Assembly (NCBI GenBank): GCA_002368865.1
Contig: DFDT01000091.1
Coordinates: 1 to 22,892 of the forward strand
Origin: Lachnospiraceae bacterium UBA3821
Lineage (GTDB): Bacteria > Bacillota > Clostridia > Lachnospirales > Lachnospiraceae
Reading direction: 5' to 3'
DNA length: 22,892 nt
Made by a program: the position numbers and the translations under genes. Each line of letters starts with the position of its first letter. The first letter of the stretch is position 1. This document shows, in pieces, positions 15,588-22,892 of the stretch. A model generated the notes under the pieces. The model made no database searches. It worked only from the letters and a program-made list of their open reading frames with translations, and was not told the origin of the DNA.

Positions 15588-17033
15588 CTATTGATTTTTA
15601 GTTCCGTCACTATCCGTCGATAGCACCCCTGCAGCAATCATCTGTTTGGTGCAGAGGCTCCTAATGAATGCAGGCTTGGACACATACCAGTCCAGCAGTT
15701 CTTTTCGTACGGACTCAGCAACCTGTATTGTGCCGGCACATATTCCGTCTGCCATAATAGATATAAGACGCTCTAATGCGTCTGACAGTTCTATATCGCG
15801 GACATCGTCGTAGCAAAAGAAGAACACTTCCCCGAGTGACTTGAAATCGCTGTTTTGACGTCGAATCCATTCGAGGATGATGAACCGTGTCAATACTAAT
15901 GCCGTGCTTGATACAGTTGTATCATAGTTTACCGGTTGAAATTTACTGCCAAGTTTTAACAGTGATTTGCACACTTTGAAACAACATTCTATCGACCATA
16001 TGTATCCATACCTGCGTATGATTTCAGAGTCGGACAGGGAACAATCTGTTGAGAGAATGATGATATACTCGCTGCGTTTATTACGGTTGCGCACAAACAC
16101 AAGCTTGACAGGAATACATTCCTTGCGCGTCCGCACTATCACTGAGCCAAGGATATCACCGGGATTATGGAAACGCGCAAAATAAGCAGCCAGACTGTTG
16201 AGATTATATAGCCTGCCGTTATAGTGGTACATCTGCTTATTGTTCTTGAGCATGCCGATGACATGGAGCCCTTCTTCCAATATCCTGCGAATGAAAGGTT
16301 CATTTGTAAACCATGTGTCCATCAGGATGTAATCGGCCGGTATGCCTGCGGCAAGGGCAGACCTGATCAGCGCAATGGCCGCATCCGGTTTCTGCTGCAT
16401 TGCAGCAATACGGTTCTTAAATCCATTGGTGCGCTTGTCAATGTCATCCCGCGCCTCTGCAAACCTTTTTTCCTGTTTTGCGGAGGACAGCATATTAAAT
16501 GCAACAGGGATAAAGCTGAACCCATCTGTCCACCCAAGCGTGAGAAGATTAAAGCCCCTGACAGACTTGCCGATGACATGATCAAATATAAGCGCAAGCA
16601 GTTCGACCTTTTTGCTGCGGTTTCTAGTGACCACTGAATCATCAAGAACTAATGCATGAAAGCGGTTCTCATTGGTCAGTGAATGGAAAAAAACAGTCAC
16701 CTTAGCAGCCAAGAGTGTCACAAACCGCCGCCAATTGTAATGCGGATCACTCAGGAAACGGCGATAAGTGTTTTTGGAACAGGCAATATCCTGTTTCTTT
16801 GATCCGAGATACCGATAGAGGTTACAACCTTGAAAAACCATGAGCAACAGGAACTGTACTATCTCATATGCACTGCGTTTTTCACCGGATATTTCACCAC
16901 TCAGGGTACGGGAAGATTTATATATCCCGCACTTTGTAAGTAAGCTGCTGATACTAAGCTCCTTTATGGCAGAGACAAAACTTGCATTAATTTCAGCACT
17001 GGGGTTTTCTTTTGCTCCAATATAGTGTATCAT
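15588..17033 (-). CDS. IS4-family DDE transposase
   Basis: 481 residues from ATG 17033, with AAAGGAG upstream; an in-frame GTG at 17045 overlaps this site. (Residue numbers here count from that GTG.) The catalytic triad is visible: LVLDDS (D135), LMDTWFT (D243) and WSIECCFK (E353). The Y-x6-E-x6-K spacing (Y346, E353, K360) recalls the IS4 Y(2)R(3)E(6)K signature, with Ile in place of Arg. The reading frame is open throughout, so the enzyme may be active. It cuts and pastes the surrounding element at its inverted repeats. Confidence 0.92.
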   Translation of the reverse strand: MIHYIGAKENPSAEINASFVSAIKELSISSLLTKCGIYKSSRTLSGEISGEKRSAYEIVQFLLLMVFQGCNLYRYLGSKKQDIACSKNTYRRFLSDPHYNWRRFVTLLAAKVTVFFHSLTNENRFHALVLDDSVVTRNRSKKVELLALIFDHVIGKSVRGFNLLTLGWTDGFSFIPVAFNMLSSAKQEKRFAEARDDIDKRTNGFKNRIAAMQQKPDAAIALIRSALAAGIPADYILMDTWFTNEPFIRRILEEGLHVIGMLKNNKQMYHYNGRLYNLNSLAAYFARFHNPGDILGSVIVRTRKECIPVKLVFVRNRNKRSEYIIILSTDCSLSDSEIIRRYGYIWSIECCFKVCKSLLKLGSKFQPVNYDTTVSSTALVLTRFIILEWIRRQNSDFKSLGEVFFFCYDDVRDIELSDALERLISIMADGICAGTIQVAESVRKELLDWYVSKPAFIRSLCTKQMIAAGVLSTDSDGTKNQ

Positions 17034-17078
17034 AAGATCAGGCACTCCTTTCGGTGTGGTATGTATTTTGCTGATCTT

Positions 17079-17084
17079 ATTATA
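17079..17084 (-). promoter_or_regulatory. Transposase promoter candidate
   Basis: Minus-strand TGGTATAAT is an extended -10 located 45 bases ahead of the transposase start. A TTGACA further upstream (17112-17107) is 22 bases away, too far for a normal -35. Confidence 0.4.
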
Positions 17085-17168
17085 CCAAAGGATAGTGCCT
17101 TTTTGTTGTCAATGTACCATTTTTATTGTTAGAAATTGCAGTATTTATAAGGAATTCACCGAGGAATC

Positions 17169-17185
17169 CTTATGGGAAGTTTGAG
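17169..17185 (-). repeat. Right terminal inverted repeat of the insertion sequence
   Basis: CTTATGGGAAGTTTGAG, the exact reverse complement of 15518-15534. It ends 10 bases before the stop codon of the ltrA-like gene. Confidence 0.85.
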
Positions 17186-17195
17186 TAAGTAAAAC

Positions 17196-18317
17196 TTATG
17201 CTTCCGCTGATCTTCCCCGCTTATATAAGATCAGGAATATCATCATGACATATACTACGCTTATCGCTATATTCAGATACATATTGGTTTTGAAAAGAAA
17301 CATAAGGGCAAAAAAACTGATTCCGACCAATGTGATAAACAGGTAAAACCTCGAATCAAAGCCACAGCACTTTTTCGAGAAGATCCCGATCATGAACAGG
17401 CAGATAAAATAAAGTACAAACGAACCTGTTATAAACATCGTCTTTGGCAGAAGCGCCACTTCCGCTTCGCGCATGAATTCCAGCGCAACAGAAATATTAT
17501 TGAGTGCCAGAATCAGAAATACATGGATCATCATATATGCGGTGCCATTTGTTGTCCGCTCACGATCCACAATTTTATTATACAATATTTCATAGCTCAG
17601 GAAAAGCCCTGCCACGATCAGGAATGCCATCGCGGAGAAGTACAGCATGGTAGGCGTGATACTGTCTTCAAAATATCCGGTTATAGAAATGATCATCTCG
17701 CCAAATGTAAACACAACATAGAGCATGGCTCTTTCGCTCAGATGCATGAAATCTACCGGCACAAGCATATTTACCTTCCCTGACAATGCCGTAGCGACAA
17801 TACCAAACAGAATAGGAACATAGGCTATTGACACACCGGTCTGACGATACACCAGCATATGGATCAATACAAGAACCGTCTCCCCCAAAAGGATCGCGGA
17901 TTTCCGTTTCAGCATTTCGAGCACCCACGGTTCCGCCTGGTGATTTCTCATTTCAATCAAATGCTGTACACCTATATTGGCAAGTATCAATGCCCATGCG
18001 ACACAGAATTGATAGAAAGATCCTCTCCACCCGGTACTGATCCCGTCTGCCATATGGTACAACAGATACATATTGGTGAAAAGGAAGATATGATCCCTCA
18101 CTCCATTTCTGCCATACAGATTGATATAAAAAGTACTGAAATTCCAGATCTGTATCACCGCAAGCGAACACAGCACGTAAGCCAGAAACACTTCTCCCGT
18201 GACAAATCCGTCCTCCACATAATGGAGTATGGAATTATTCCGACCTATGAGATATACAAAGATAAGATCATAGATCAGTTCCAGATATTCTACCTTTTTT
18301 TCCTGACTTTCCGGCAT
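17196..18317 (-). CDS. ltrA: LtrA-family (low temperature requirement A-like) membrane protein
   Basis: 373 residues from ATG 18317, about 11 bases after GGGGGAG; GTG 18329 is an alternative start that overlaps that site. About ten to twelve membrane helices are predicted. Family motifs: KKVEYLELIYDLIFVY near the N-terminus and HLSERAMLYVVFTFGEMIIS near residue 210. LtrA was named for a cold-growth phenotype in Listeria, and its biochemical role is unclear. It follows the aldo/keto reductase gene by 29 bases and is likely co-transcribed with it. An insertion sequence begins 10 bases after its stop codon, so any native terminator has been displaced. Confidence 0.85.
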   Translation of the reverse strand: MPESQEKKVEYLELIYDLIFVYLIGRNNSILHYVEDGFVTGEVFLAYVLCSLAVIQIWNFSTFYINLYGRNGVRDHIFLFTNMYLLYHMADGISTGWRGSFYQFCVAWALILANIGVQHLIEMRNHQAEPWVLEMLKRKSAILLGETVLVLIHMLVYRQTGVSIAYVPILFGIVATALSGKVNMLVPVDFMHLSERAMLYVVFTFGEMIISITGYFEDSITPTMLYFSAMAFLIVAGLFLSYEILYNKIVDRERTTNGTAYMMIHVFLILALNNISVALEFMREAEVALLPKTMFITGSFVLYFICLFMIGIFSKKCCGFDSRFYLFITLVGISFFALMFLFKTNMYLNIAISVVYVMMIFLILYKRGRSAEA

Positions 18318-18346
18318 TTCTATACTCACTCCCCCGTCTCAGATAT

Positions 18347-19477
18347 TTATTCAAAAGCTTTCGCAACCTTAGGAAGCAGTTCTCGAATCTTAAGATGCTG
18401 CGGACATACTCTTTCGCATTTACCGCACTTGATACAATCAGACGCTTTTCCATGCGCCCCGCCGGTGATCACATTGTCATAGTAATAGCCGGTATTCCAG
18501 TTGTGGAATGCCTCGTGGGCATTCAGCGCGGCAAACAGATCCGGAATCCGGATTCCCTTAGGGCACTCGCTCTCCTCAATACAATACCTGCAGGATGTGC
18601 AGGGAATCAGATTCAGTCCTTGAAAGATTTCGCAGACTTTTTTCACCGCATCCAGCTCCGCTTCAGACAGCGGCCGGAAATCCTGCATCGCGCTGATATT
18701 GTCCTGCATCTGCGCCATATCGCTCATTCCGGAAAGAACCACCGCAATATTGGGAAAACTGGCTGCAAACCGCACCGCATAGCTGGCATTGCTTCCACCG
18801 TTCAGATTGCGCAGGATCTGATCCGCCTCCTTAGGAAGATTTACAAGGCTTCCACCCTTTACCGGTTCCATGACAAGCACAGGCTTATTATGTTTCTCGC
18901 AGACTTCATATACCTTACGTGCCTCCACGGAGGCATCTTCGTAATCCAGATAGTTGAACTGGATCTGCACTACTTCAATCTCCGGATGCTCAGAAAGAAT
19001 CCTATCCAACACCTCCGCCTTATCATGAAAGGAAATCCCAAAGTGTTTGATCAGACCTTCCTCCTTAAAACGATATGCGGTTTCATACGCCTGACATCTC
19101 TTAAACTTCTGGTAATTGTTGCGATCCTGCGCATGCATAAGATAAAAGTCAAAATAGTCCACGCCGCACCACGACAACTGGTTTTCAAAAAACGGTCTGA
19201 TATCTTCCTGGGATCTGAAATAAGGATCTGTCAGCTTATTGGTGAGAAGGAACCGGGACCGGTCATATCTTTTCGCCACACAGTCTCTTATGGCCGTTTC
19301 TGACTGCCCTCCTATGTATCCATGTGCGGTATCAAAATAATTAAATCCGGCATCTGTAAAGGCATCCGCCATCTTGGTAAACACCTCATAGTCAACCCGT
19401 CCGCCATTCATCGGCAGTCTCATGCACCCAAAACCAAAGTTACCGTTAATCTCAGGAAAAAATTTACTTTTCTGCAT
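18347..19477 (-). CDS. Aldo/keto reductase with C-terminal two-[4Fe-4S] ferredoxin domain
   Basis: 376 residues. The N-terminal TIM barrel (about 10-275) has the aldo/keto reductase tetrad D49, Y54 (FDTAHGY), K81 and H115 (YLMHAQD). The C-terminal 90 residues carry two iron-sulfur motifs: C293/C296/C299/C305 (CTSCRYCIEESECP) and C348/C351/C354/C358 (CIKCGKCERVCP). This fusion is common in anaerobic Clostridia and suggests electron exchange with ferredoxin instead of, or in addition to, NAD(P)H. The substrate is unknown. The start has GGGAGG 8 bases ahead. First gene of a two-gene unit with ltrA. The 185 bases upstream, to the nhaC remnant, contain no clear promoter or terminator. Confidence 0.92.
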   Translation of the reverse strand: MQKSKFFPEINGNFGFGCMRLPMNGGRVDYEVFTKMADAFTDAGFNYFDTAHGYIGGQSETAIRDCVAKRYDRSRFLLTNKLTDPYFRSQEDIRPFFENQLSWCGVDYFDFYLMHAQDRNNYQKFKRCQAYETAYRFKEEGLIKHFGISFHDKAEVLDRILSEHPEIEVVQIQFNYLDYEDASVEARKVYEVCEKHNKPVLVMEPVKGGSLVNLPKEADQILRNLNGGSNASYAVRFAASFPNIAVVLSGMSDMAQMQDNISAMQDFRPLSEAELDAVKKVCEIFQGLNLIPCTSCRYCIEESECPKGIRIPDLFAALNAHEAFHNWNTGYYYDNVITGGAHGKASDCIKCGKCERVCPQHLKIRELLPKVAKAFE

Positions 19478-19662
19478 TACTATACCTCCCTCTTATACCA
19501 CATCTTCAAATATCACAGCCAGCAATGTTGCGGTACCAGCCCCATGACGGCAACCGTAAACAGGAAACTATTATGGACAAGAAAATGTATCGTCTTATCA
19601 ATTAAATTTCTTTGTTTCACTCTACCATAAACCTCGCTTTTTGTTTCTCTGCAATCTATTTA

Positions 19663-21134
19663 TTATCGTAACACCATAACCGCACTGATCAACAGGATAA
19701 TCCCTGCCGCAATCGCAATCCATGGTGTGAGTGTAAAGCCTGCTATCAGATATCCCACCGCACACACTACAGCCACGAGGGTTGCATAGGGGAGCTGCGT
19801 TTCCACATGTCTGATGTGTTCACATTCAGCTCCGGTGGACGCCAGGATCGTTGTGTCCGATATCGGCGAACAGTGGTCTCCATATACGGATCCGGCCAAG
19901 GTTGCTCCAAGCGCCGGTATCAGATAGCTTCCCGCATTCTCTACACTACAGATCATCGTGACGATAGGGATCAGCATTCCGAAGGTTCCCCAAGAACTCC
20001 CCATGGAAAAACTCATAAGTGCCGCGATCACAAACAGAAGAAACGGCAGGAATCCGAGAGGCAGATTTACGCTGCTCACAAACCCGGAGATAAATACGCC
20101 TGTTCCGATCAGTTGTCTGCACACTCCGCCCAGACTCCATGACAAAATAAGGATCATCATCGGGGGAACAATGTTACTGATGCCCTCTACGATATTACCC
20201 ACAAACGCTTTAGGTGTCATCAGTTTCCGTGGTAAATATAAGAGCATTGCCGTTATCAGGCCTGTAAAAGCGCCAAGAGAAAGTCCCGCGGTGGGATTAT
20301 ATCCGATAGCTTCCGAAAAGCTGACGCCTTCAAAGAAACCTCCCACATAAGCCATCCCCAGTATAGCGCAGATGATCAGAACAAGGATTGGCAGCACAAG
20401 GTCTATCACCTTTCCCTTGCTCTCCTGAAACTCCATATCCGCATCAGACCTGGTACTTTCCAAAGCTTTCGTCTCAGCCTGCTTCATCGGTCCGAAATCC
20501 TTGCCCGTAATACTCAGGAAGATCACCATGACAATCGTAAGGATCGCATACAGGTTATAGGGAATCGTCGAGAGGAAAATGTGAAAACCTCCCGTCTCGC
20601 TCACCTCACTGGCAACCGCCACAGCCCAGCTTGAAACAGGTGCGATGATACAGACCGGAGCCGCTGTGGCGTCTATGATATAAGCAAGCTTTTCTCTGGA
20701 TATTTTAAGCCTGTCGAAGATTGGCCGCATAACCGTCCCGACAGTGAGGCAGTTGAATCCGTCATCTATGAAAACAATGATACCGAGCAGAGATGTGCAA
20801 GGGTGGCCGAGCGCTTAGTCTTCAGCTTACTTTCTGCCCATCTTCCGTAAGCATAACTTCCACCCGATTTACTCACAAGTATGACTACCGCCCACAAAAG
20901 AGCCAGAAAGATGATCATATACGAGTTGTCGGCAATCTTTGCGCTCATCATACCAAATGTCAGAGCGGCTGCCGAAAAAATCGTTCCGCCGCTTGAAAAG
21001 GAATAGATCAGTATCCCGGAGAAAAGCCCTATAAACAGCGATGAGTATACCTCTTTTGTGATAAGCGCCAATGCGATCGCCAAGATTGGCGGAATGACCG
21101 ACATCCACCCGGTTTCTATCCTTACAAAATCCAT
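19663..21134 (-). pseudogene. nhaC: NhaC-family Na+/H+ antiporter gene broken by a frameshift
   Basis: Two overlapping pieces of one NhaC-type antiporter. The first (ATG 21134 with AAGGAGGT ahead) runs through about 120 residues to an early stop at 20766-20768. The second continues in another frame to 19663. Restoring one base near 20795-20797 (GCACATCT read as GCAACATCT) joins them into ...TLATSLLGIIVFIDDGFNCL..., giving a single protein of about 490 residues, normal for the family. The second part has the family motifs IDATAAPVCIIAPVSSWA, SMGSSWGTFGML and YGDHCSPISDTTI. The intact protein would exchange protons for Na+ across the membrane. The break may be a real mutation or a sequencing error; every other part looks undamaged, so it is recent if real. 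Confidence 0.85.
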
Positions 21135-21208
21135 ATTTCGCACCTCCTTTTCCATTTTATCACAGGGAAATTATCCTCGCAATGTTTTCCGAATTCCAGA
21201 CAGAATAC

Positions 21209-21237
21209 TTGAAAAACCGCAGTTTTTATTATATTCT
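21209..21237 (+). promoter_or_regulatory. Promoter candidate of the sensor kinase gene
   Basis: TTGAAA (21209-21214) and TATTCT (21232-21237) are separated by 17 bases. A better -10, TATAAT at 21243-21248, lies slightly downstream but has no good -35. Either would start transcription 30-45 bases ahead of the start codon. The segment 21135-21208 is AT-rich and probably holds the promoter of the divergent nhaC remnant, which I cannot place. Confidence 0.5.
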
Positions 21238-21288
21238 TTATTTATAATGAACCGTATTTTCGTATTTTCACACACGCGGAGGCAAAAG

Positions 21289-22892
21289 ATGAAAAAGCAG
21301 AATACCAAATTCACCATGCGGACAGCCATCATCGGAACCCTAATCGTGGCACTGATCCTGATACTGGGTACTTTCTGGATGGGGCAAAGCGCCAGCCGGG
21401 ATACAGAAGCCGCAGTACGTAATGTGAGCCTGCTCTATCTGGATGAACTCGCCGGCAGGCGGGAACAGGTTGTGGCATCCACACTGAATGACTATATCAA
21501 TGACATGGACGTCGCTATCGGCCTGATGGAAAAAGATGACCTGAGCAGTACGGAAAAGCTGCAGGCCTATCAGGCAAGGATGAAGCAGCTCTATGGTTTG
21601 GAAAAATTTGCCTTCGTTGACGAGAAAGGTCTGATCTATACCTCCCGGGGTACACGAACGGACATTGAGCAGTATGCATTTGACTACCAGACCCTTTCGG
21701 AACCGGAGATTTCCATCAAGAACGCAGACGGCGAGGATAAAAAGGTCATCATCGCAGTTCCCACCGACAGACTGCCCTTTGAAGGTCAGCATCTGGCCGT
21801 GTGTTTCATGGAGATCGACATGAATTACCTGTTAGAATCCATCTCCCTCCAGTCCGGAGCAAACAATACCACATTCTGCAACCTTTATGCCGCAGACGGC
21901 AGTTCGCTGACGAACATGGTGCTCGGCGGGCTCGCCAGCGAAAACAATCTGCTGGCTGCCCTGGATCACGCCGGCTTTGAATTCGGATATGACCTGGAGA
22001 CGGTACGCAGGAATTTTGCCGAAGGGAAAAGCGGCGTAGTTTCCTTTACCTATGACGGGGTTAAGGAAACCATGTACTATGTCCCTGTCCATCGGACCGA
22101 CTGGATGTTGACCTACCTGATCCGGGAGAGCGTGATCAGTGAGCAGATTTCAACCATATCGGACGGGATTGTCCAGAGAAGCCTCATCCTCTCTCTCCTC
22201 TCTGCCATGGTGCTGATCGCCGTGTTCGCGCTGATTGTTGCACAGATGAGAAAGACCGCCAGCCTGGCACTGGAAAAGGAGACCTCGGAGCTGATGCAGC
22301 AAGAGTTGGAGGAACGCATTGCGCTGCAGGATGAGCTGCTGGAACAGGAGAAAATGCGCACCCAGCAGGATAACATGATCACGGCGCTTGCTTCCGATTA
22401 CCGGAGTGTCTATTATGTCGATCTGGATACGGATGACTGCATCTGCTACCGCAATGAGGACAAGGATGACGTCACCGCCACAGAGGGAACGCAGTTTGCC
22501 TTTCATAAAGTCTTCACAGAATATGCCGAAAGCTATGTTACGGAAGATTACCGCACAGGCTTCCTCGACTTTATCCGTACGGTCAATATCCGTGCTGCCC
22601 TGGAAAAAGAGCCTATCATCGCCTACCGCTATCTCGTGCGGAAAGGGGAAAACGAACGTTATGAAATGCTCCGGATGGCAGGAGTCAGACATCCTGACGA
22701 CCGCGCAGATCATTTGATACACGCAGTAGGTGTCGGGTTCACGGATATTGATGAGGAGATGCGGGAGTCTATGGCCAAGAACCTGGCGCTGAGCGATGCT
22801 CTGAAGACAGCAGAGGAGGCAAGCAAGGCCAAAACCGTCTTCCTGTCCAGCATGAGCCACGAGATCCGCACACCCATGAACGCCATCATCGG
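21289..22892 (+). CDS. Membrane sensor histidine kinase (3' part outside window)
   Basis: 534 codons are visible and the gene runs off the right edge. ATG 21289 has GGAGG 6 bases ahead. Order: membrane helix (about 10-28), an extracytoplasmic sensing domain of about 265 residues (helical start, then a Cache-like alpha/beta part, about 35-297), a second helix (about 298-320), a coiled-coil linker rich in Glu/Gln (about 325-365), a PAS-like domain (about 370-495), and the start of the kinase core with the H-box FLSSMSHEIRTPMN (phosphorylated His about residue 524). The catalytic ATPase domain and any receiver domain lie outside. Sensors with this H-box and layout are often hybrid kinases. The ligand is unknown. 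Confidence 0.9.
   Translation, partial: MKKQNTKFTMRTAIIGTLIVALILILGTFWMGQSASRDTEAAVRNVSLLYLDELAGRREQVVASTLNDYINDMDVAIGLMEKDDLSSTEKLQAYQARMKQLYGLEKFAFVDEKGLIYTSRGTRTDIEQYAFDYQTLSEPEISIKNADGEDKKVIIAVPTDRLPFEGQHLAVCFMEIDMNYLLESISLQSGANNTTFCNLYAADGSSLTNMVLGGLASENNLLAALDHAGFEFGYDLETVRRNFAEGKSGVVSFTYDGVKETMYYVPVHRTDWMLTYLIRESVISEQISTISDGIVQRSLILSLLSAMVLIAVFALIVAQMRKTASLALEKETSELMQQELEERIALQDELLEQEKMRTQQDNMITALASDYRSVYYVDLDTDDCICYRNEDKDDVTATEGTQFAFHKVFTEYAESYVTEDYRTGFLDFIRTVNIRAALEKEPIIAYRYLVRKGENERYEMLRMAGVRHPDDRADHLIHAVGVGFTDIDEEMRESMAKNLALSDALKTAEEASKAKTVFLSSMSHEIRTPMNAII

Larger units (their letters stand above)
15518..17185 (-). mobile_element. IS4-type insertion sequence, apparently complete
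   Basis: 1668-base element bounded by perfect 17-bp terminal inverted repeats, containing one intact DDE transposase. I see no matching target-site duplication: the flanks are ...AATAATAC on the left and TAAGTAAA... on the right. It lies between the 3' end of the ltrA-like gene (stop codon 10 bases away) and the 5' region of the tocopherol cyclase-like gene. Both ends also share ATTGACA in inverted orientation further in (15561-15567 and 17107-17113). Confidence 0.8.

Noticed and set aside
15485..15637. N-terminal extension of the tocopherol cyclase-like protein
   Set aside because: It would start inside the insertion sequence without a ribosome binding site, whereas ATG 15484 has GGAAGG at a normal distance.
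15561..17113. ATTGACA/TGTCAAT pair as the true ends of the insertion sequence
   Set aside because: Only 7 bases match, while a perfect 17-base inverted pair lies further out and gives better boundaries.
20799..20825. Plus-strand stretch GGGTGGCCGAGCGCTTAG resembling the D-arm region of a serine or leucine tRNA
   Set aside because: It lies inside nhaC coding sequence on the other strand, and no acceptor stem, anticodon arm or T-arm follows.
21249..21275. Short direct repeat CGTATTTTCGTATTTT ahead of the sensor kinase
   Set aside because: Two 8-base units only, in AT-rich DNA; likely chance, and no operator symmetry is present.

Overview
The window reads as a chromosome segment from an anaerobic Firmicute, most likely a gut-type Lachnospiraceae. 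This rests on AGGAGG-type ribosome binding sites, moderate GC, gene families (AzlCD, LtrA, ferredoxin-tailed aldo/keto reductase, FMN-binding lipoprotein, NhaC) and gene layout; no rRNA marker is present, so the taxonomy is inference. Nearly all genes lie on the minus strand and are transcribed right to left. Only the last gene, a truncated sensor kinase, is on the plus strand.

Region 1 (about 10695 down to 1) is the centrepiece: a tightly packed minus-strand operon of eleven genes. In transcription order they are an unusual Fur-family regulator, an FTR1 iron permease with an extracytoplasmic domain, a P19-type metal-binding lipoprotein, a DUF2318 membrane protein, two FtsX/MacB-type ABC permeases, their ATPase, an FMN-binding lipoprotein, a small membrane-anchored protein with a flavinylation-like motif, a di-heme cytochrome b type membrane anchor, and a fumarate reductase/succinate dehydrogenase flavoprotein cut by the window edge. 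The order FTR1-P19-DUF2318-permease-permease-ATPase matches the Campylobacter jejuni p19 iron-uptake locus (Cj1658-Cj1663). The thioredoxin-like genes that follow there are replaced here by flavin and heme genes. A consensus sigma-A promoter overlaid by a symmetric four-half-site operator precedes the regulator gene, which encodes a Fur-family protein with nine cysteines and no histidine.

Region 2 (10733-12910) is an ECF sigma factor and its membrane anti-sigma partner, with a plausible auto-regulated ECF promoter and a terminator.

Region 3 (12926-15484) is a probable four-gene operon: a tocopherol cyclase-like protein, AzlC, AzlD and a Dabb-domain protein, closed by a strong terminator.

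Region 4 (15518-17185) is an insertion sequence with an intact IS4-type DDE transposase and perfect 17-bp terminal inverted repeats. It sits between the operon of region 3 and the 3' end of an ltrA-like gene and may supply an outward promoter.

Region 5 (17196-21134) holds ltrA, an aldo/keto reductase with two [4Fe-4S] motifs, and an nhaC-type antiporter gene broken by what looks like a single-base deletion. Region 6 (21209-22892) is a plus-strand sensor histidine kinase that runs off the right edge. I see no tRNA, rRNA or CRISPR array. No stretch longer than 300 bases lacks a gene or mobile element.
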